Shown: one piece after another, positions 17,094-23,705 of the stretch
Position numbering within the stretch: the first letter of the stretch is position 1
Layout of the letters: each line of letters begins with the position of its first letter
From: Moheibacter stercoris
GTDB lineage: Bacteria > Bacteroidota > Bacteroidia > Flavobacteriales > Weeksellaceae
Length of the DNA stretch: 43,748 nucleotides
Direction of reading: 5' to 3'
NCBI RefSeq assembly: GCF_040545805.1
Contig: NZ_JBEPMO010000019.1
Location: 1 to 43,748, forward strand
Program-made: the position numbers and the translations under genes
The notes under the pieces: generated by a model
The model's database searches: none
Told to the model about the DNA's origin: nothing
The model's input: the letters and a program-made list of their open reading frames with translations, nothing else

Positions 17094-18278
17094 TTAGTTT
17101 TCGAAAGAGTGATATATTTTCAATTGATTTCCGAAAATCTTGATGAATCCGCGCGCATCGCGACCATCCCAAGCGTCCATATCTTCGCCGTAGGTAGCGA
17201 CTTTGGATTGCATCATATCATATGGTGATTCAATACCGATTAAGTCAAATCGATACGGATGTAAAGTCAAAATTACTTTTCCAGTAACGTGATTTTGTGA
17301 AGATTCCAAGAAAGCTTCGATGTCACGCATCACAGGATCTAAATATTGTGCTTCGTGCAACAAAGTTCCATACCAATTTGCCAAGGAATCTTTGTGCAAC
17401 AATTGCCATCTCGTCAACGTATGTTTTTCCAACAAATGATGTGCTTTGATGATCATGGTTGCTGCTGGCGCTTCAAATCCGACGCGTCCTTTGATTCCCA
17501 AAATCGTATCACCAACGTGTGTGTCGCGTCCGATTGCATAACTTCCGCCGATTTTATTGAGTTCCTGAATTAAATCAATAGGATTCATTTCGATTCCATT
17601 TAAACTGGTTGGAATTCCTTTGGTGAAACCAATTTCCACAGTGGTGGGTTCCGTTTGGGAAAGTTGAGTCGGATAAGCTTCTTCCGGTAAGGTTTGGTGA
17701 GAAGTTAAGGTTTCAACTCCTCCAACTGAAGTTCCCCAAATTCCTACGTTGATCGAATATTTCGCTTTTTCCCAACTGTATTGAATTCCTTGCGAAACCA
17801 AATAATCGACTTCTTCTTGACGTGTTAATCGTTCGTCACGAATTGGTGTGATGATTTGCGCTTTTGGAGCGATTACAGCAAATGCAGTATCAAATCGGAT
17901 TTGGTCATTTCCGGCTCCGGTTGATCCGTGAACGATGTATTCCGCATCCACTTGTTTGGCATATTCCGCAATTGCAATCGATTGAAACATACGTTCCGCG
18001 CTTACAGAAAGTGGATAGGTGTTGTTTTTGAGAACGTTTCCGAAAATTAAATAACGAAGACAATCGTAAAAATACTTTTGGGTAATGTCGATGGTTTCGT
18101 GGTGTGAAGAGCCTAATTCGTACGCTCTTTTTTCAATTTCTATGATTTCTTCAGGGCTAAATCCGCCGGTGTTGACTATGACGGTATGGACTTCGAAGTC
18201 TTGTTCTCGGGTTAAATTTACTAAACAATACGACGTGTCTAAACCGCCACTGTAGGCAAGAACTGCTTTTTTCTTCAT
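17094..18278 (-). CDS. argG: Argininosuccinate synthase
   Basis: Joins citrulline and aspartate with ATP to make argininosuccinate. The 394 residues are full length. The PP-loop AYSGGLDTSYCLV is at the N-terminus, followed by VHGSTGAGNDQIRFD (citrulline/aspartate region) and the later conserved IGRDTHVGDTILGIKGR. The ATG at 18278 overlaps the argR stop codon by four bases (ATGA), indicating coupled translation. Since citrulline here comes from deacylation of N-acylcitrulline by ArgE, ArgG acts after ArgE, not after ArgF' directly. The next enzyme, ArgH, is not in the window. Confidence 0.97.
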   Translation of the reverse strand: MKKKAVLAYSGGLDTSYCLVNLTREQDFEVHTVIVNTGGFSPEEIIEIEKRAYELGSSHHETIDITQKYFYDCLRYLIFGNVLKNNTYPLSVSAERMFQSIAIAEYAKQVDAEYIVHGSTGAGNDQIRFDTAFAVIAPKAQIITPIRDERLTRQEEVDYLVSQGIQYSWEKAKYSINVGIWGTSVGGVETLTSHQTLPEEAYPTQLSQTEPTTVEIGFTKGIPTSLNGIEMNPIDLIQELNKIGGSYAIGRDTHVGDTILGIKGRVGFEAPAATMIIKAHHLLEKHTLTRWQLLHKDSLANWYGTLLHEAQYLDPVMRDIEAFLESSQNHVTGKVILTLHPYRFDLIGIESPYDMMQSKVATYGEDMDAWDGRDARGFIKIFGNQLKIYHSFEN

Positions 18279-18724
18279 GATTGGACTTTGATATTGGGTA
18301 TAATTTTATGTGTAAATTCTATGATGGATTCTTGGTTGTGATTTTCTTTCAAAGCAATGAAGATTGTATCATCTCCGGCGATGGTTCCCATTATGTCAGA
18401 ATGGGGTGTTTGGTCGATTTCCAATGCGATTCGAGTTGCAAATCCGGGTTGTGTTTTCAATACGGCCAGATTACCTGAAAATGCAATTGTGTCCATGGCA
18501 CTTGAAAAATCCTGGGATTCATTTTCGGTTAATTGGTAAATGTATTCACCTTTTGAATTAGGGATTTTGGATATTTTTAGTTCGCGAAAGTCACGAGACA
18601 AAGTAGCTTGGGTAATAGAGATATCTTCCTTCGTTAAAAGTTTGATGAGGTCTTCTTGACTATTAATTTCATTTTTTGAAATGATTTCTTTTATAACGCC
18701 TTGTCTGTATAATTTTTCGCTCAT
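18275..18724 (-). CDS. argR: Arginine repressor ArgR
   Basis: Arginine-sensing hexameric DNA-binding repressor. The 149 residues have the ArgR two-domain layout: an N-terminal winged helix-turn-helix with ATLSRDFRELKISKIP (SRD at 43-45) that reads the ARG box, and a C-terminal oligomerisation and arginine-binding domain with GTIAGDDT (113-120), the Asp pair that contacts arginine in E. coli ArgR. It lies inside the operon it presumably controls, between the acyltransferase and argG, so autoregulation is likely. Candidate operators lie in 19546-19619. Confidence 0.95.
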   Translation of the reverse strand: MSEKLYRQGVIKEIISKNEINSQEDLIKLLTKEDISITQATLSRDFRELKISKIPNSKGEYIYQLTENESQDFSSAMDTIAFSGNLAVLKTQPGFATRIALEIDQTPHSDIMGTIAGDDTIFIALKENHNQESIIEFTHKIIPNIKVQS

Positions 18725-18743
18725 AATGAATATTTATGCAAAA

Positions 18744-19397
18744 CTACCCCTTTTTCTGTATTTTTTTTGTAAAAAAATTTAATAAAGATGAATATTTATT
18801 CATCGGTTGAACTTCTCTCAAAGATTGTAATTCGAGCTGAATCCGATTTTCCTTGGGTTGGGAAAATTGATCGGAAAGGTTGTCGTAGACCAATCCCGTA
18901 CACAAACACATCTTACGCTCATTCTCCATTAAAATGTCATAGTTTTTACAACCTTGACATCCTTTCCAAAACTGATCACTTTGGGTCAATTCTGAAAATG
19001 TAACCGGTTTGTATCCTAGATTATAATTCATTTTCATCACAGGCAAACTTGTTGTGATGCTAAATATTTTGGAATTTGGAAATTTAATTCTTGATAATCG
19101 GAAGATGGCATGTTTAATTTCTCTACCTAAACCTGATGTGCGCATGTTGGGACGAACGATTAAGCCAGAATTCACAACGAATTTTTCGTCTTCGTAAGTT
19201 TCGATATAACTAAAACCAGCTAATTCTCCTTTTTCATCAAATGCGATGACCGCATTCTCTTCTTTCATTTTCTTTTCGATGTATAGAGGATCTCTTTTTG
19301 CAATTCCTGTCTTACGTTGTTTGGCTGATTCCTCATACCATTCACAAAGTAAGTGTGAAAATTGTACATCCTTTGCAGTGGCTGTTCTAACGTGCAT
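18744..19397 (-). CDS. GNAT acyltransferase, probable first enzyme of arginine synthesis (ArgA-like)
   Basis: A 217-residue GNAT-fold protein and the first gene of the arginine operon. The acyl-CoA-binding motif is IVRPNMRTSGLGREIKHAI (about 80-98). Position and the lack of any other argA or argJ in the locus suggest that it acylates glutamate (acetyl or succinyl) to start the pathway; this is inference. An unusual C-terminal feature is a cysteine cluster, C147-x2-C150 and C164-x-C166 (GCQGC; CLC), which looks like a metal site not found in classical ArgA. The family resembles the GNAT proteins that precede argG in other Bacteroidota. It lies 19 bases before argR, downstream of a structured leader. 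Confidence 0.75.
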   Translation of the reverse strand: MHVRTATAKDVQFSHLLCEWYEESAKQRKTGIAKRDPLYIEKKMKEENAVIAFDEKGELAGFSYIETYEDEKFVVNSGLIVRPNMRTSGLGREIKHAIFRLSRIKFPNSKIFSITTSLPVMKMNYNLGYKPVTFSELTQSDQFWKGCQGCKNYDILMENERKMCLCTGLVYDNLSDQFSQPKENRIQLELQSLREVQPMNKYSSLLNFFTKKIQKKG

Positions 19398-19490
19398 TAT
19401 GAATTTTGGAAATTTAGTTGATTAATAAAAAAGAGTGGAAAACAGGCAATAATTGGAAGAACCAATAACCTTAAAAAAGGGTAAAATAGA

Positions 19491-19556
19491 CTAAAGTCCG
19501 AGTGGCTGTGGCCTCTCAGACGAGAAAAATTTGCTATTTTTTGCATTAATCAACAT
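19491..19556 (-). CDS. Putative 21-residue leader peptide
   Basis: An ATG-initiated ORF of 21 codons plus TAG begins about 16 bases after the predicted transcription start and ends 93 bases before the acyltransferase ATG. The peptide begins MLINAKNSKFF and ends SSERPQPLGL. The last ten codons coincide with the GC-rich hairpin (19521-19496), so a translating ribosome would melt it. There is one Arg codon (AGG, seemingly rare in this DNA) and a PQP segment, but no run of Arg codons as in classical attenuators. Translation is not proven. I do not recognise the peptide. Confidence 0.4.
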   Translation of the reverse strand: MLINAKNSKFFSSERPQPLGL

Positions 19557-19559
19557 TCA
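19546..19559. promoter_or_regulatory. Candidate ARG box
   Basis: Read on the minus strand, TGAATGTTGATTAA matches the E. coli ARG-box core TGAAT-N4-ATTCA except at one position. It lies just downstream of the operon start site, where ArgR binding would block elongation or initiation. It also overlaps the leader ORF start and one arm of the long-range pairing, so the same bases have competing explanations. Confidence 0.4.
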
Positions 19560-19575
19560 GTTATTTACTGAGGTG

Positions 19576-19583
19576 CAAAGTTA
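19576..19583 (-). promoter_or_regulatory. -7 element of the arginine operon (TAACTTTG)
   Basis: Minus-strand TAACTTTG is a perfect TAnnTTTG match. It lies seven bases from the oppositely oriented -7 element of argB, so polymerase bound at one would obstruct the other. No clear -33 TTG is present; that position is occupied by AT-rich palindromic sequence (19601-19619). Confidence 0.6.
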
Positions 19584-19590
19584 AATTAAT

Positions 19591-19598
19591 TAAATTTG
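19591..19598 (+). promoter_or_regulatory. -7 element of argB (TAAATTTG)
   Basis: A perfect TAnnTTTG match on the plus strand, with an inferred start near 19602 and a leader of about 40 bases to the argB ATG. An imperfect inverted repeat TATCG-TTAAAAAA-CGTATA (19601-19619) lies over the start site and could be an operator. Confidence 0.6.
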
Positions 19599-19641
19599 CA
19601 TATCGTTAAAAAACGTATAAAAATTTTAAAAAATCCATAAA

Positions 19642-20409
19642 ATGTTGAAAATCATTAAGATTGGTGGTGGAATTATTGATGACGAACTTTCTTTGAAACA
19701 ATTTCTCCAGGATTTTTCACAAGTAGAAGGACCAAAAATTTTGGTTCATGGAGGTGGAAGAGGAGCCAATGAACAATTGAAACGAATGGGAATTGAACCC
19801 AAAATGATCGAAGGTAGAAGAATTACTGATTTAGAAACATTGGAAGTTGTAACGGGATTTTATGCAGGTGTAACCAATAAAACGATTGTTGCCAATTTGC
19901 AAGTCAACAAAGTCAATGCGGTTGGTATTTCGGGACCTGATGGAAATGCGATTCGAGGAATAAAACGTCCGGTGAAAACAATAGATTATGGATTTGTAGG
20001 CGATTTGAATTCTGAATCTGTGAATGCTGAGTTTTTTGAAATGTTGTTGAGAAATGGATTGACACCAGTAGTTTGTGCAATTACGTACGATGAAAATGGA
20101 CAATTGTTAAATACGAATGCTGACACCATTTCTTCGACTTTGGCGGTTGCTTTATCGAGGCATTTTGAAGTGGAATTAATTTTTTGTTTTGATAAATTGG
20201 GAGTGATGAAAGATGTGGAAGATGAATCTTCTTTAATTTCTGAAATCGATTGGAATTCTTATCAAGAATTGAAAGCAAACCAAATTGTATCCGATGGAAT
20301 GATACCCAAATTGGACAATGCATTTAACGTTATCAAATCTGGTGTGAAGTCGGTACAGATTAAACACGCATCACATGTGAATTCGGATATAGGAACAAGG
20401 ATTAGTTAG
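19642..20409 (+). CDS. argB: N-acylglutamate kinase
   Basis: Phosphorylates N-acetyl- or N-succinyl-glutamate, the second step of arginine synthesis. The 255 residues are typical of the amino acid kinase fold. Motifs are KIGGGIID at the N-terminus (phosphate binding), VHGGGRGANEQLKRMGIEP, and the substrate segment EGRRITDLETLEVVTGFYAG. GMIPKLDNAF at the C-terminal side carries the conserved Lys. It diverges from the minus-strand arginine operon. argE follows four bases after its stop, so the two form a small operon. The arginine-binding N-terminal extension of feedback-inhibited kinases is not obvious here. Confidence 0.95.
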   Translation: MLKIIKIGGGIIDDELSLKQFLQDFSQVEGPKILVHGGGRGANEQLKRMGIEPKMIEGRRITDLETLEVVTGFYAGVTNKTIVANLQVNKVNAVGISGPDGNAIRGIKRPVKTIDYGFVGDLNSESVNAEFFEMLLRNGLTPVVCAITYDENGQLLNTNADTISSTLAVALSRHFEVELIFCFDKLGVMKDVEDESSLISEIDWNSYQELKANQIVSDGMIPKLDNAFNVIKSGVKSVQIKHASHVNSDIGTRIS

Positions 20410-20413
20410 AAAG

Positions 20414-21472
20414 ATGAAAGAAAAAATAAAAGAACAAGCTATTGAATTGTTGAAACAACTCATCGAAACTCAATCCTTTTCGGGTGAAGAAGAGCAAACC
20501 GCACAGTTAATTTCTGACTTTTTAGAAAAACATCAAGCGAAAGTATTTCGACAAGACAACAATGTGTGGAGCATCAGAGAAGATTTCGATCCCGACAAGA
20601 AAACGATTTTATTGAATTCCCATCATGATACGGTGAAATTTGGACGAACTTGGACCTATGATCCGTTGAAGGCAACCCTTGTTGAGGATAAACTAATTGG
20701 GTTGGGAAGTAATGATGCGGGCGCTTCGGCAGTGAGTTTGTTGGCGACTTATGCGTATTTATTGGATCAACCGTTGGAGTATAATTTACTTGTTGCCATC
20801 ACAGCAGAAGAGGAAAATTCTGGACAAAAAAATGTGGGAAGTATTTTGCCTCTTTTGCCTAAAATTGATTTGGGAATTGTGGGCGAACCTACTCAAATGG
20901 ATATGGCCATTGCGGAAAGAGGATTGGTCGTTTTGGAATGTGAAGCCAAAGGCAAAACAGGTCATGCCGCACGAAATGAAGGCGTCAATGCGATCTATGA
21001 AGCAATGCAAGATTTGGAATGGTTTCGAACCTATCAGTTTGAAAAAGTTTCCGATATGTTGGGGCCTGTGAAAATGACGGTTACCCAAATCGAAGCAGGA
21101 AAACAACACAATGTAGTCCCCGATTCTTGTAAGTTTGTGGTGGATGTTCGTGTGAATGAAATGTACTCGAATGAGGAAATTGTTTCTTTGATTCAAGAAA
21201 AGGTGAATTGTGAAGTGAATCCAAGGTCTTTGCGTTTGAATTCTTCTCATATAGATATCAAGCATCCGATTGTGCAAAAAGGAATTTCCTTGGGTTGTAA
21301 AACTTATGGTTCGCCGACTTTGTCAGATATGGCGATGATGCCTTTTGATACAGTCAAGATAGGTCCTGGAGATTCGGCGCGATCACATACGCCCGACGAA
21401 TATATTTACTTAAGTGAAATAAAGGAAGGTATAGATCGCTATATTGATTTATTGGAAGGATTTCATTTTTAA
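20414..21472 (+). CDS. argE: N-acylcitrulline/N-acylornithine deacylase (M20 family)
   Basis: A 352-residue M20 zinc peptidase. In a pathway with an AOTCase/SOTCase-type ArgF', the expected substrate is N-acylcitrulline, giving citrulline for ArgG; this follows from the gene set. Metal and catalytic motifs are LLNSHHDTVKFGRTW (first His and Asp), GSNDAGASAV (bridging Asp), AITAEEENSG (Glu-Glu), GEPTQMDMAIAERG and, near the end, GPGDSARSHTPDEYI with the last His. It immediately follows argB, with an M20 dimerisation domain in the middle (KGKTGHAARNEGVNAI). It ends five bases before a hairpin and faces a convergent pseudouridine synthase. Confidence 0.93.
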   Translation: MKEKIKEQAIELLKQLIETQSFSGEEEQTAQLISDFLEKHQAKVFRQDNNVWSIREDFDPDKKTILLNSHHDTVKFGRTWTYDPLKATLVEDKLIGLGSNDAGASAVSLLATYAYLLDQPLEYNLLVAITAEEENSGQKNVGSILPLLPKIDLGIVGEPTQMDMAIAERGLVVLECEAKGKTGHAARNEGVNAIYEAMQDLEWFRTYQFEKVSDMLGPVKMTVTQIEAGKQHNVVPDSCKFVVDVRVNEMYSNEEIVSLIQEKVNCEVNPRSLRLNSSHIDIKHPIVQKGISLGCKTYGSPTLSDMAMMPFDTVKIGPGDSARSHTPDEYIYLSEIKEGIDRYIDLLEGFHF

Positions 21473-21477
21473 AAAAG

Positions 21478-21511
21478 AACCTTGTCAAGGGTTTGAAACC
21501 TTGACAAGGTT
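21478..21511. terminator. Hairpin between argE and the pseudouridine synthase gene
   Basis: AACCTTGTCAAGG (21478-21490) pairs perfectly with CCTTGACAAGGTT (21499-21511). On the minus strand the stem is followed by CTTTTTTAAA, a good U-tract for the convergent gene. The plus-strand side is weaker. Its arms are the same 13-mers as at 10057-10104. Confidence 0.8.
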
Positions 21512-21517
21512 GATAAA

Positions 21518-22357
21518 TTAAAGCATTTTCAAAAATGCGACTTCTTTTTCGTCAAGCTTTCTCCAATCGCCTCTTTTGATATTTTTCTTGGTCAATCCAC
21601 CAAACGATACGCGATCCAAACTTTCTACTTTGTATCCAAGTTTTTCAAAGATTCTCCTAACAACTCGGTTCCAACCAATGTGGATTTCAATTCCAACTTC
21701 GTTTTTAGGTTTCCCTTCGATGAAGGAAATGTTATCTACTTCTGCTACTCCTTCTGGAATCAAACGAATTCCTTTTTTGATTTCGTCTAAATCAGCATGT
21801 GTTAATTTTTTGTCCAAAACAACATGGTAAATTTTACGAACTGAATGACTTGGGTGGGTCAATTTTTTCGCTAAATATCCGTCGTTAGTAAACAATAATA
21901 ATCCGGTTGTGGCTCTATCCAAACGGCCCACTGGGAAAACACGCGCAGTCGTTGCGTTGGCAATTAAGTCCATCACGGTTTTGCGATCTTTCTCATCTTT
22001 GGTGGTGGTGATAAAACCTTTTGGTTTGTTTAAAAGGATGTAAACGTTTTTCTCTGCAGAAATTACGTTTCCATCAAATTTAACGACATCACCTGGTTGA
22101 ACTTTGTAGCCCATTTCGGTAATGACGGTTCCGTTTACTTCGGCCAATCCAGATTTAATCAATTCGTCGGCTTCACGTCTTGAACAAATTCCCGCGTTGG
22201 AAATGTATTTGTTCAAACGGATGGTTCCATCGTCAACCGGTGCTTTTTTCATGCGTGGTTTGAAGGGTGCACCTGGTTTTTTAAAACTTGGTTTTTTGTT
22301 TCCCGATGGCTTGTTAGGGGAAGCATCTCGCCTTTCCTGTCTTTTTTTCATTTTCAA
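21518..22357 (-). CDS. rluB: Pseudouridine synthase, RluB/RsuA type
   Basis: Isomerises a uridine in ribosomal RNA. The 279 residues hold a basic, low-complexity N-terminal tail (about 1-45, rich in K, P, R), an S4 RNA-binding domain (IRLNKYISNAGICSRREADE), and the RsuA-type catalytic domain with the active Asp in PVGRLDRATTGLLLFTNDG. The C-terminal NRVVRRIFEKLGYKVESLDR is diagnostic. Which RNA site is modified cannot be told from the sequence. ATG at 22357 or the second ATG at 22351 are both possible starts. A string of three hairpins lies just upstream. Confidence 0.93.
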   Translation of the reverse strand: MKMKKRQERRDASPNKPSGNKKPSFKKPGAPFKPRMKKAPVDDGTIRLNKYISNAGICSRREADELIKSGLAEVNGTVITEMGYKVQPGDVVKFDGNVISAEKNVYILLNKPKGFITTTKDEKDRKTVMDLIANATTARVFPVGRLDRATTGLLLFTNDGYLAKKLTHPSHSVRKIYHVVLDKKLTHADLDEIKKGIRLIPEGVAEVDNISFIEGKPKNEVGIEIHIGWNRVVRRIFEKLGYKVESLDRVSFGGLTKKNIKRGDWRKLDEKEVAFLKML

Positions 22358-22416
22358 TGAGTGTTGTTTGTTTTGATACTTGGTTTGCGCGAAGGATGAA
22401 GGCTTTGTTTGAGCTC

Positions 22417-22526
22417 TCTCGTTAAGTTTTTTGAAACTTTACGAGAAGCGAGTGCCGACAGCCTGGTCTATTTTTGACGATTTAGTCAAAAATAGAACGC
22501 GCCCACCCTTCGACAAGCTCAGGGTG
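22417..22526. repeat. Cluster of three consecutive hairpins (dispersed repeat)
   Basis: Hairpin 1: TCTCGTTAAGTTT (22417-22429) with AAACTTTACGAGA (22434-22446), one mismatch. Hairpin 2: TCTATTTTTGAC (22467-22478) with GTCAAAAATAGA (22485-22496), perfect. Hairpin 3: CACCCT (22504-22509) with AGGGTG (22521-22526), inside the widespread CTTCGACAAGCTCAGGGTG repeat. The GC content is above the surroundings. It lies between ubiA and rluB on the same strand. Confidence 0.75.
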
Positions 22527-22529
22527 ACT

Positions 22530-23438
22530 TTATATTATTTTTTGCAAATCTAAGGGATTTATGTCAATGAAGACCATATTGAAGATGCCAAATGCAATTA
22601 AAAGTTTGAAAATCAAGTGGATTATTTTGTAAGTGGTCTTGGAATGTGAGTTCCAAAGCGGGAAAATGAGAAGGAAATTGAGTATTGCACTCAATAAAAA
22701 ATAGTATTTCATGTAACCTGTATGCGAGTCGGTCCACATGAAAATCGACCAAATTCCGCAAGAAATCATCAATACGCTCAGGATTTGTTTGGTTTTTTTA
22801 TCGCCATACATGACAGGTAAGGTGCTGTAATTGTAAATGGTATCTGCGGTTGTGGAAGTAAGGTCTTTGATGATGTCGGTGATTAATAAGAGTAAAAGCA
22901 AAAACCCTGCATGGAAAAAAATAATATGCGATAGATTGCCATAGTAAAGGAATAGTGCGAAAAATGGAAATATTTTTAGTGTAACGGCATAAAGATTGTT
23001 GAGCCAAACGATTTTGTTGATTTTATGGGAATAAAACCAAGCGAGAAATTGATAGATGGCAAAAAATATTGCTACGCGCCAGCTTACCATCAGTGCAATC
23101 CCTAAAGCGAAAATATTGAGTGCTAAATAGGTGTTGAGTTTGAAGTTTTGGGAGATGAAGCGTTCAATGTAATTTTGCAATGGCCGATGGATGGCATCTT
23201 TCTCTAGATCGTAAAAGTTGTTGATGATATATCCTGCGGCTGCACTTAGGGTTGAGGCAAGAATAATGAAACTAAGGTTGGGATCAAGTAGGATTTGTAA
23301 ATGGGACTTTCCTTCGTTGAAAATGAAAAGACTCGCCATGTATTGAGCTAAAATGAGAAGGGCAATGTTGTAACCTCTGATGACTGTAAACAGCGCCAGT
23401 GTTTTGACAAAAAGCTTTCTCAAGCTCAAAGGGGTCAT
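22530..23438 (-). CDS. UbiA-family prenyltransferase (probable geranylgeranylglycerol-phosphate type)
   Basis: An integral-membrane prenyltransferase of about 302 residues with roughly 8-9 hydrophobic helices. The first Asp-rich motif is the degenerate NNFYDLEKDAIHRP, and the second is the TDIIKDLTST region. I choose ATG 23438 (MTPLSLRKLFVKTLALF), which overlaps the preceding stop codon as ATGA; the in-frame ATG at 23477 would lie inside the upstream gene. With mevalonate kinase in the same operon, an isoprenoid acceptor reaction such as ether-lipid or quinone prenylation is likely. The geranylgeranylglycerol-phosphate assignment follows the usual annotation of Bacteroidota homologues and is not proven. 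Confidence 0.8.
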   Translation of the reverse strand: MTPLSLRKLFVKTLALFTVIRGYNIALLILAQYMASLFIFNEGKSHLQILLDPNLSFIILASTLSAAAGYIINNFYDLEKDAIHRPLQNYIERFISQNFKLNTYLALNIFALGIALMVSWRVAIFFAIYQFLAWFYSHKINKIVWLNNLYAVTLKIFPFFALFLYYGNLSHIIFFHAGFLLLLLLITDIIKDLTSTTADTIYNYSTLPVMYGDKKTKQILSVLMISCGIWSIFMWTDSHTGYMKYYFLLSAILNFLLIFPLWNSHSKTTYKIIHLIFKLLIAFGIFNMVFIDINPLDLQKII

Positions 23439-23701
23439 TTTGTATAGGATTGGATGACTTTGTCGGCAAACCAACAAGTCGCAGAAAGACTTAAATTATT
23501 TTCATCTGCATATTCCATCACTTTATCAACCAATTTTTTTCCAAAACCATTTCCTTCAAATTCTTTTTGAACGTAGGTATGGTTGATAGAAATAGCGTCT
23601 TCTCTTCTTTTGCGGAAGGTTATTTCGCCGATTTTTGTTTCATCTTGAAAAAGATAAAATGTACCTCCCGATGCGTCTTCTTCAAATGTGAAACGTTCCA
23701 T
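23435..23701 (-). CDS. Small GNAT-like N-acetyltransferase (YjdJ/Gcn5-related)
   Basis: An 88-residue protein resembling the minimal GNAT domain of the YjdJ/DUF4442-free type (PF14542, GNAT_acetyltr_2-like): beta strands FYLFQDETKIGEITF, then ISINHTYVQKEFEGNGFGKKLVDKVMEYADEN, in which EGNGFGKKL is the acetyl-CoA loop. The Cys in SATCW near the end is typical of these small proteins. It sits between mevalonate kinase (4-base gap) and ubiA (ATGA overlap), so it is co-translated with isoprenoid genes. Whether it acts there is unknown. Confidence 0.82.
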   Translation of the reverse strand: MERFTFEEDASGGTFYLFQDETKIGEITFRKRREDAISINHTYVQKEFEGNGFGKKLVDKVMEYADENNLSLSATCWFADKVIQSYTK

Positions 23702-23705
23702 GTCG

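Larger units (their letters stand above)
19417..19572 (-). promoter_or_regulatory. Structured leader of the arginine operon (candidate attenuator)
   Basis: The inferred transcript starts near 19572. It contains: CAGT-AAATA-ACTG (19570-19558); a 21-codon ORF (19556-19491); a strong hairpin at 19521-19496, stems GTCTGAG/CTCGGAC and GGC/GCC around CACA with one A-A mismatch; and ATTAATCAAC (19426-19417), which is perfectly complementary to GTTGATTAAT over the leader ORF start (19554-19545). The long-range pairing would close a domain around the hairpin and hide the leader start codon. No long T-run directly follows the hairpin (TTTAGTCTATTTT, then TTTTTT after ACCC), so termination versus translational control is open. 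Confidence 0.5.

Noticed and set aside
21478..21511. Riboswitch or attenuator for rluB
   Set aside because: It lies after both convergent stop codons and has a U-tract on the minus strand, so a terminator is the simpler reading.
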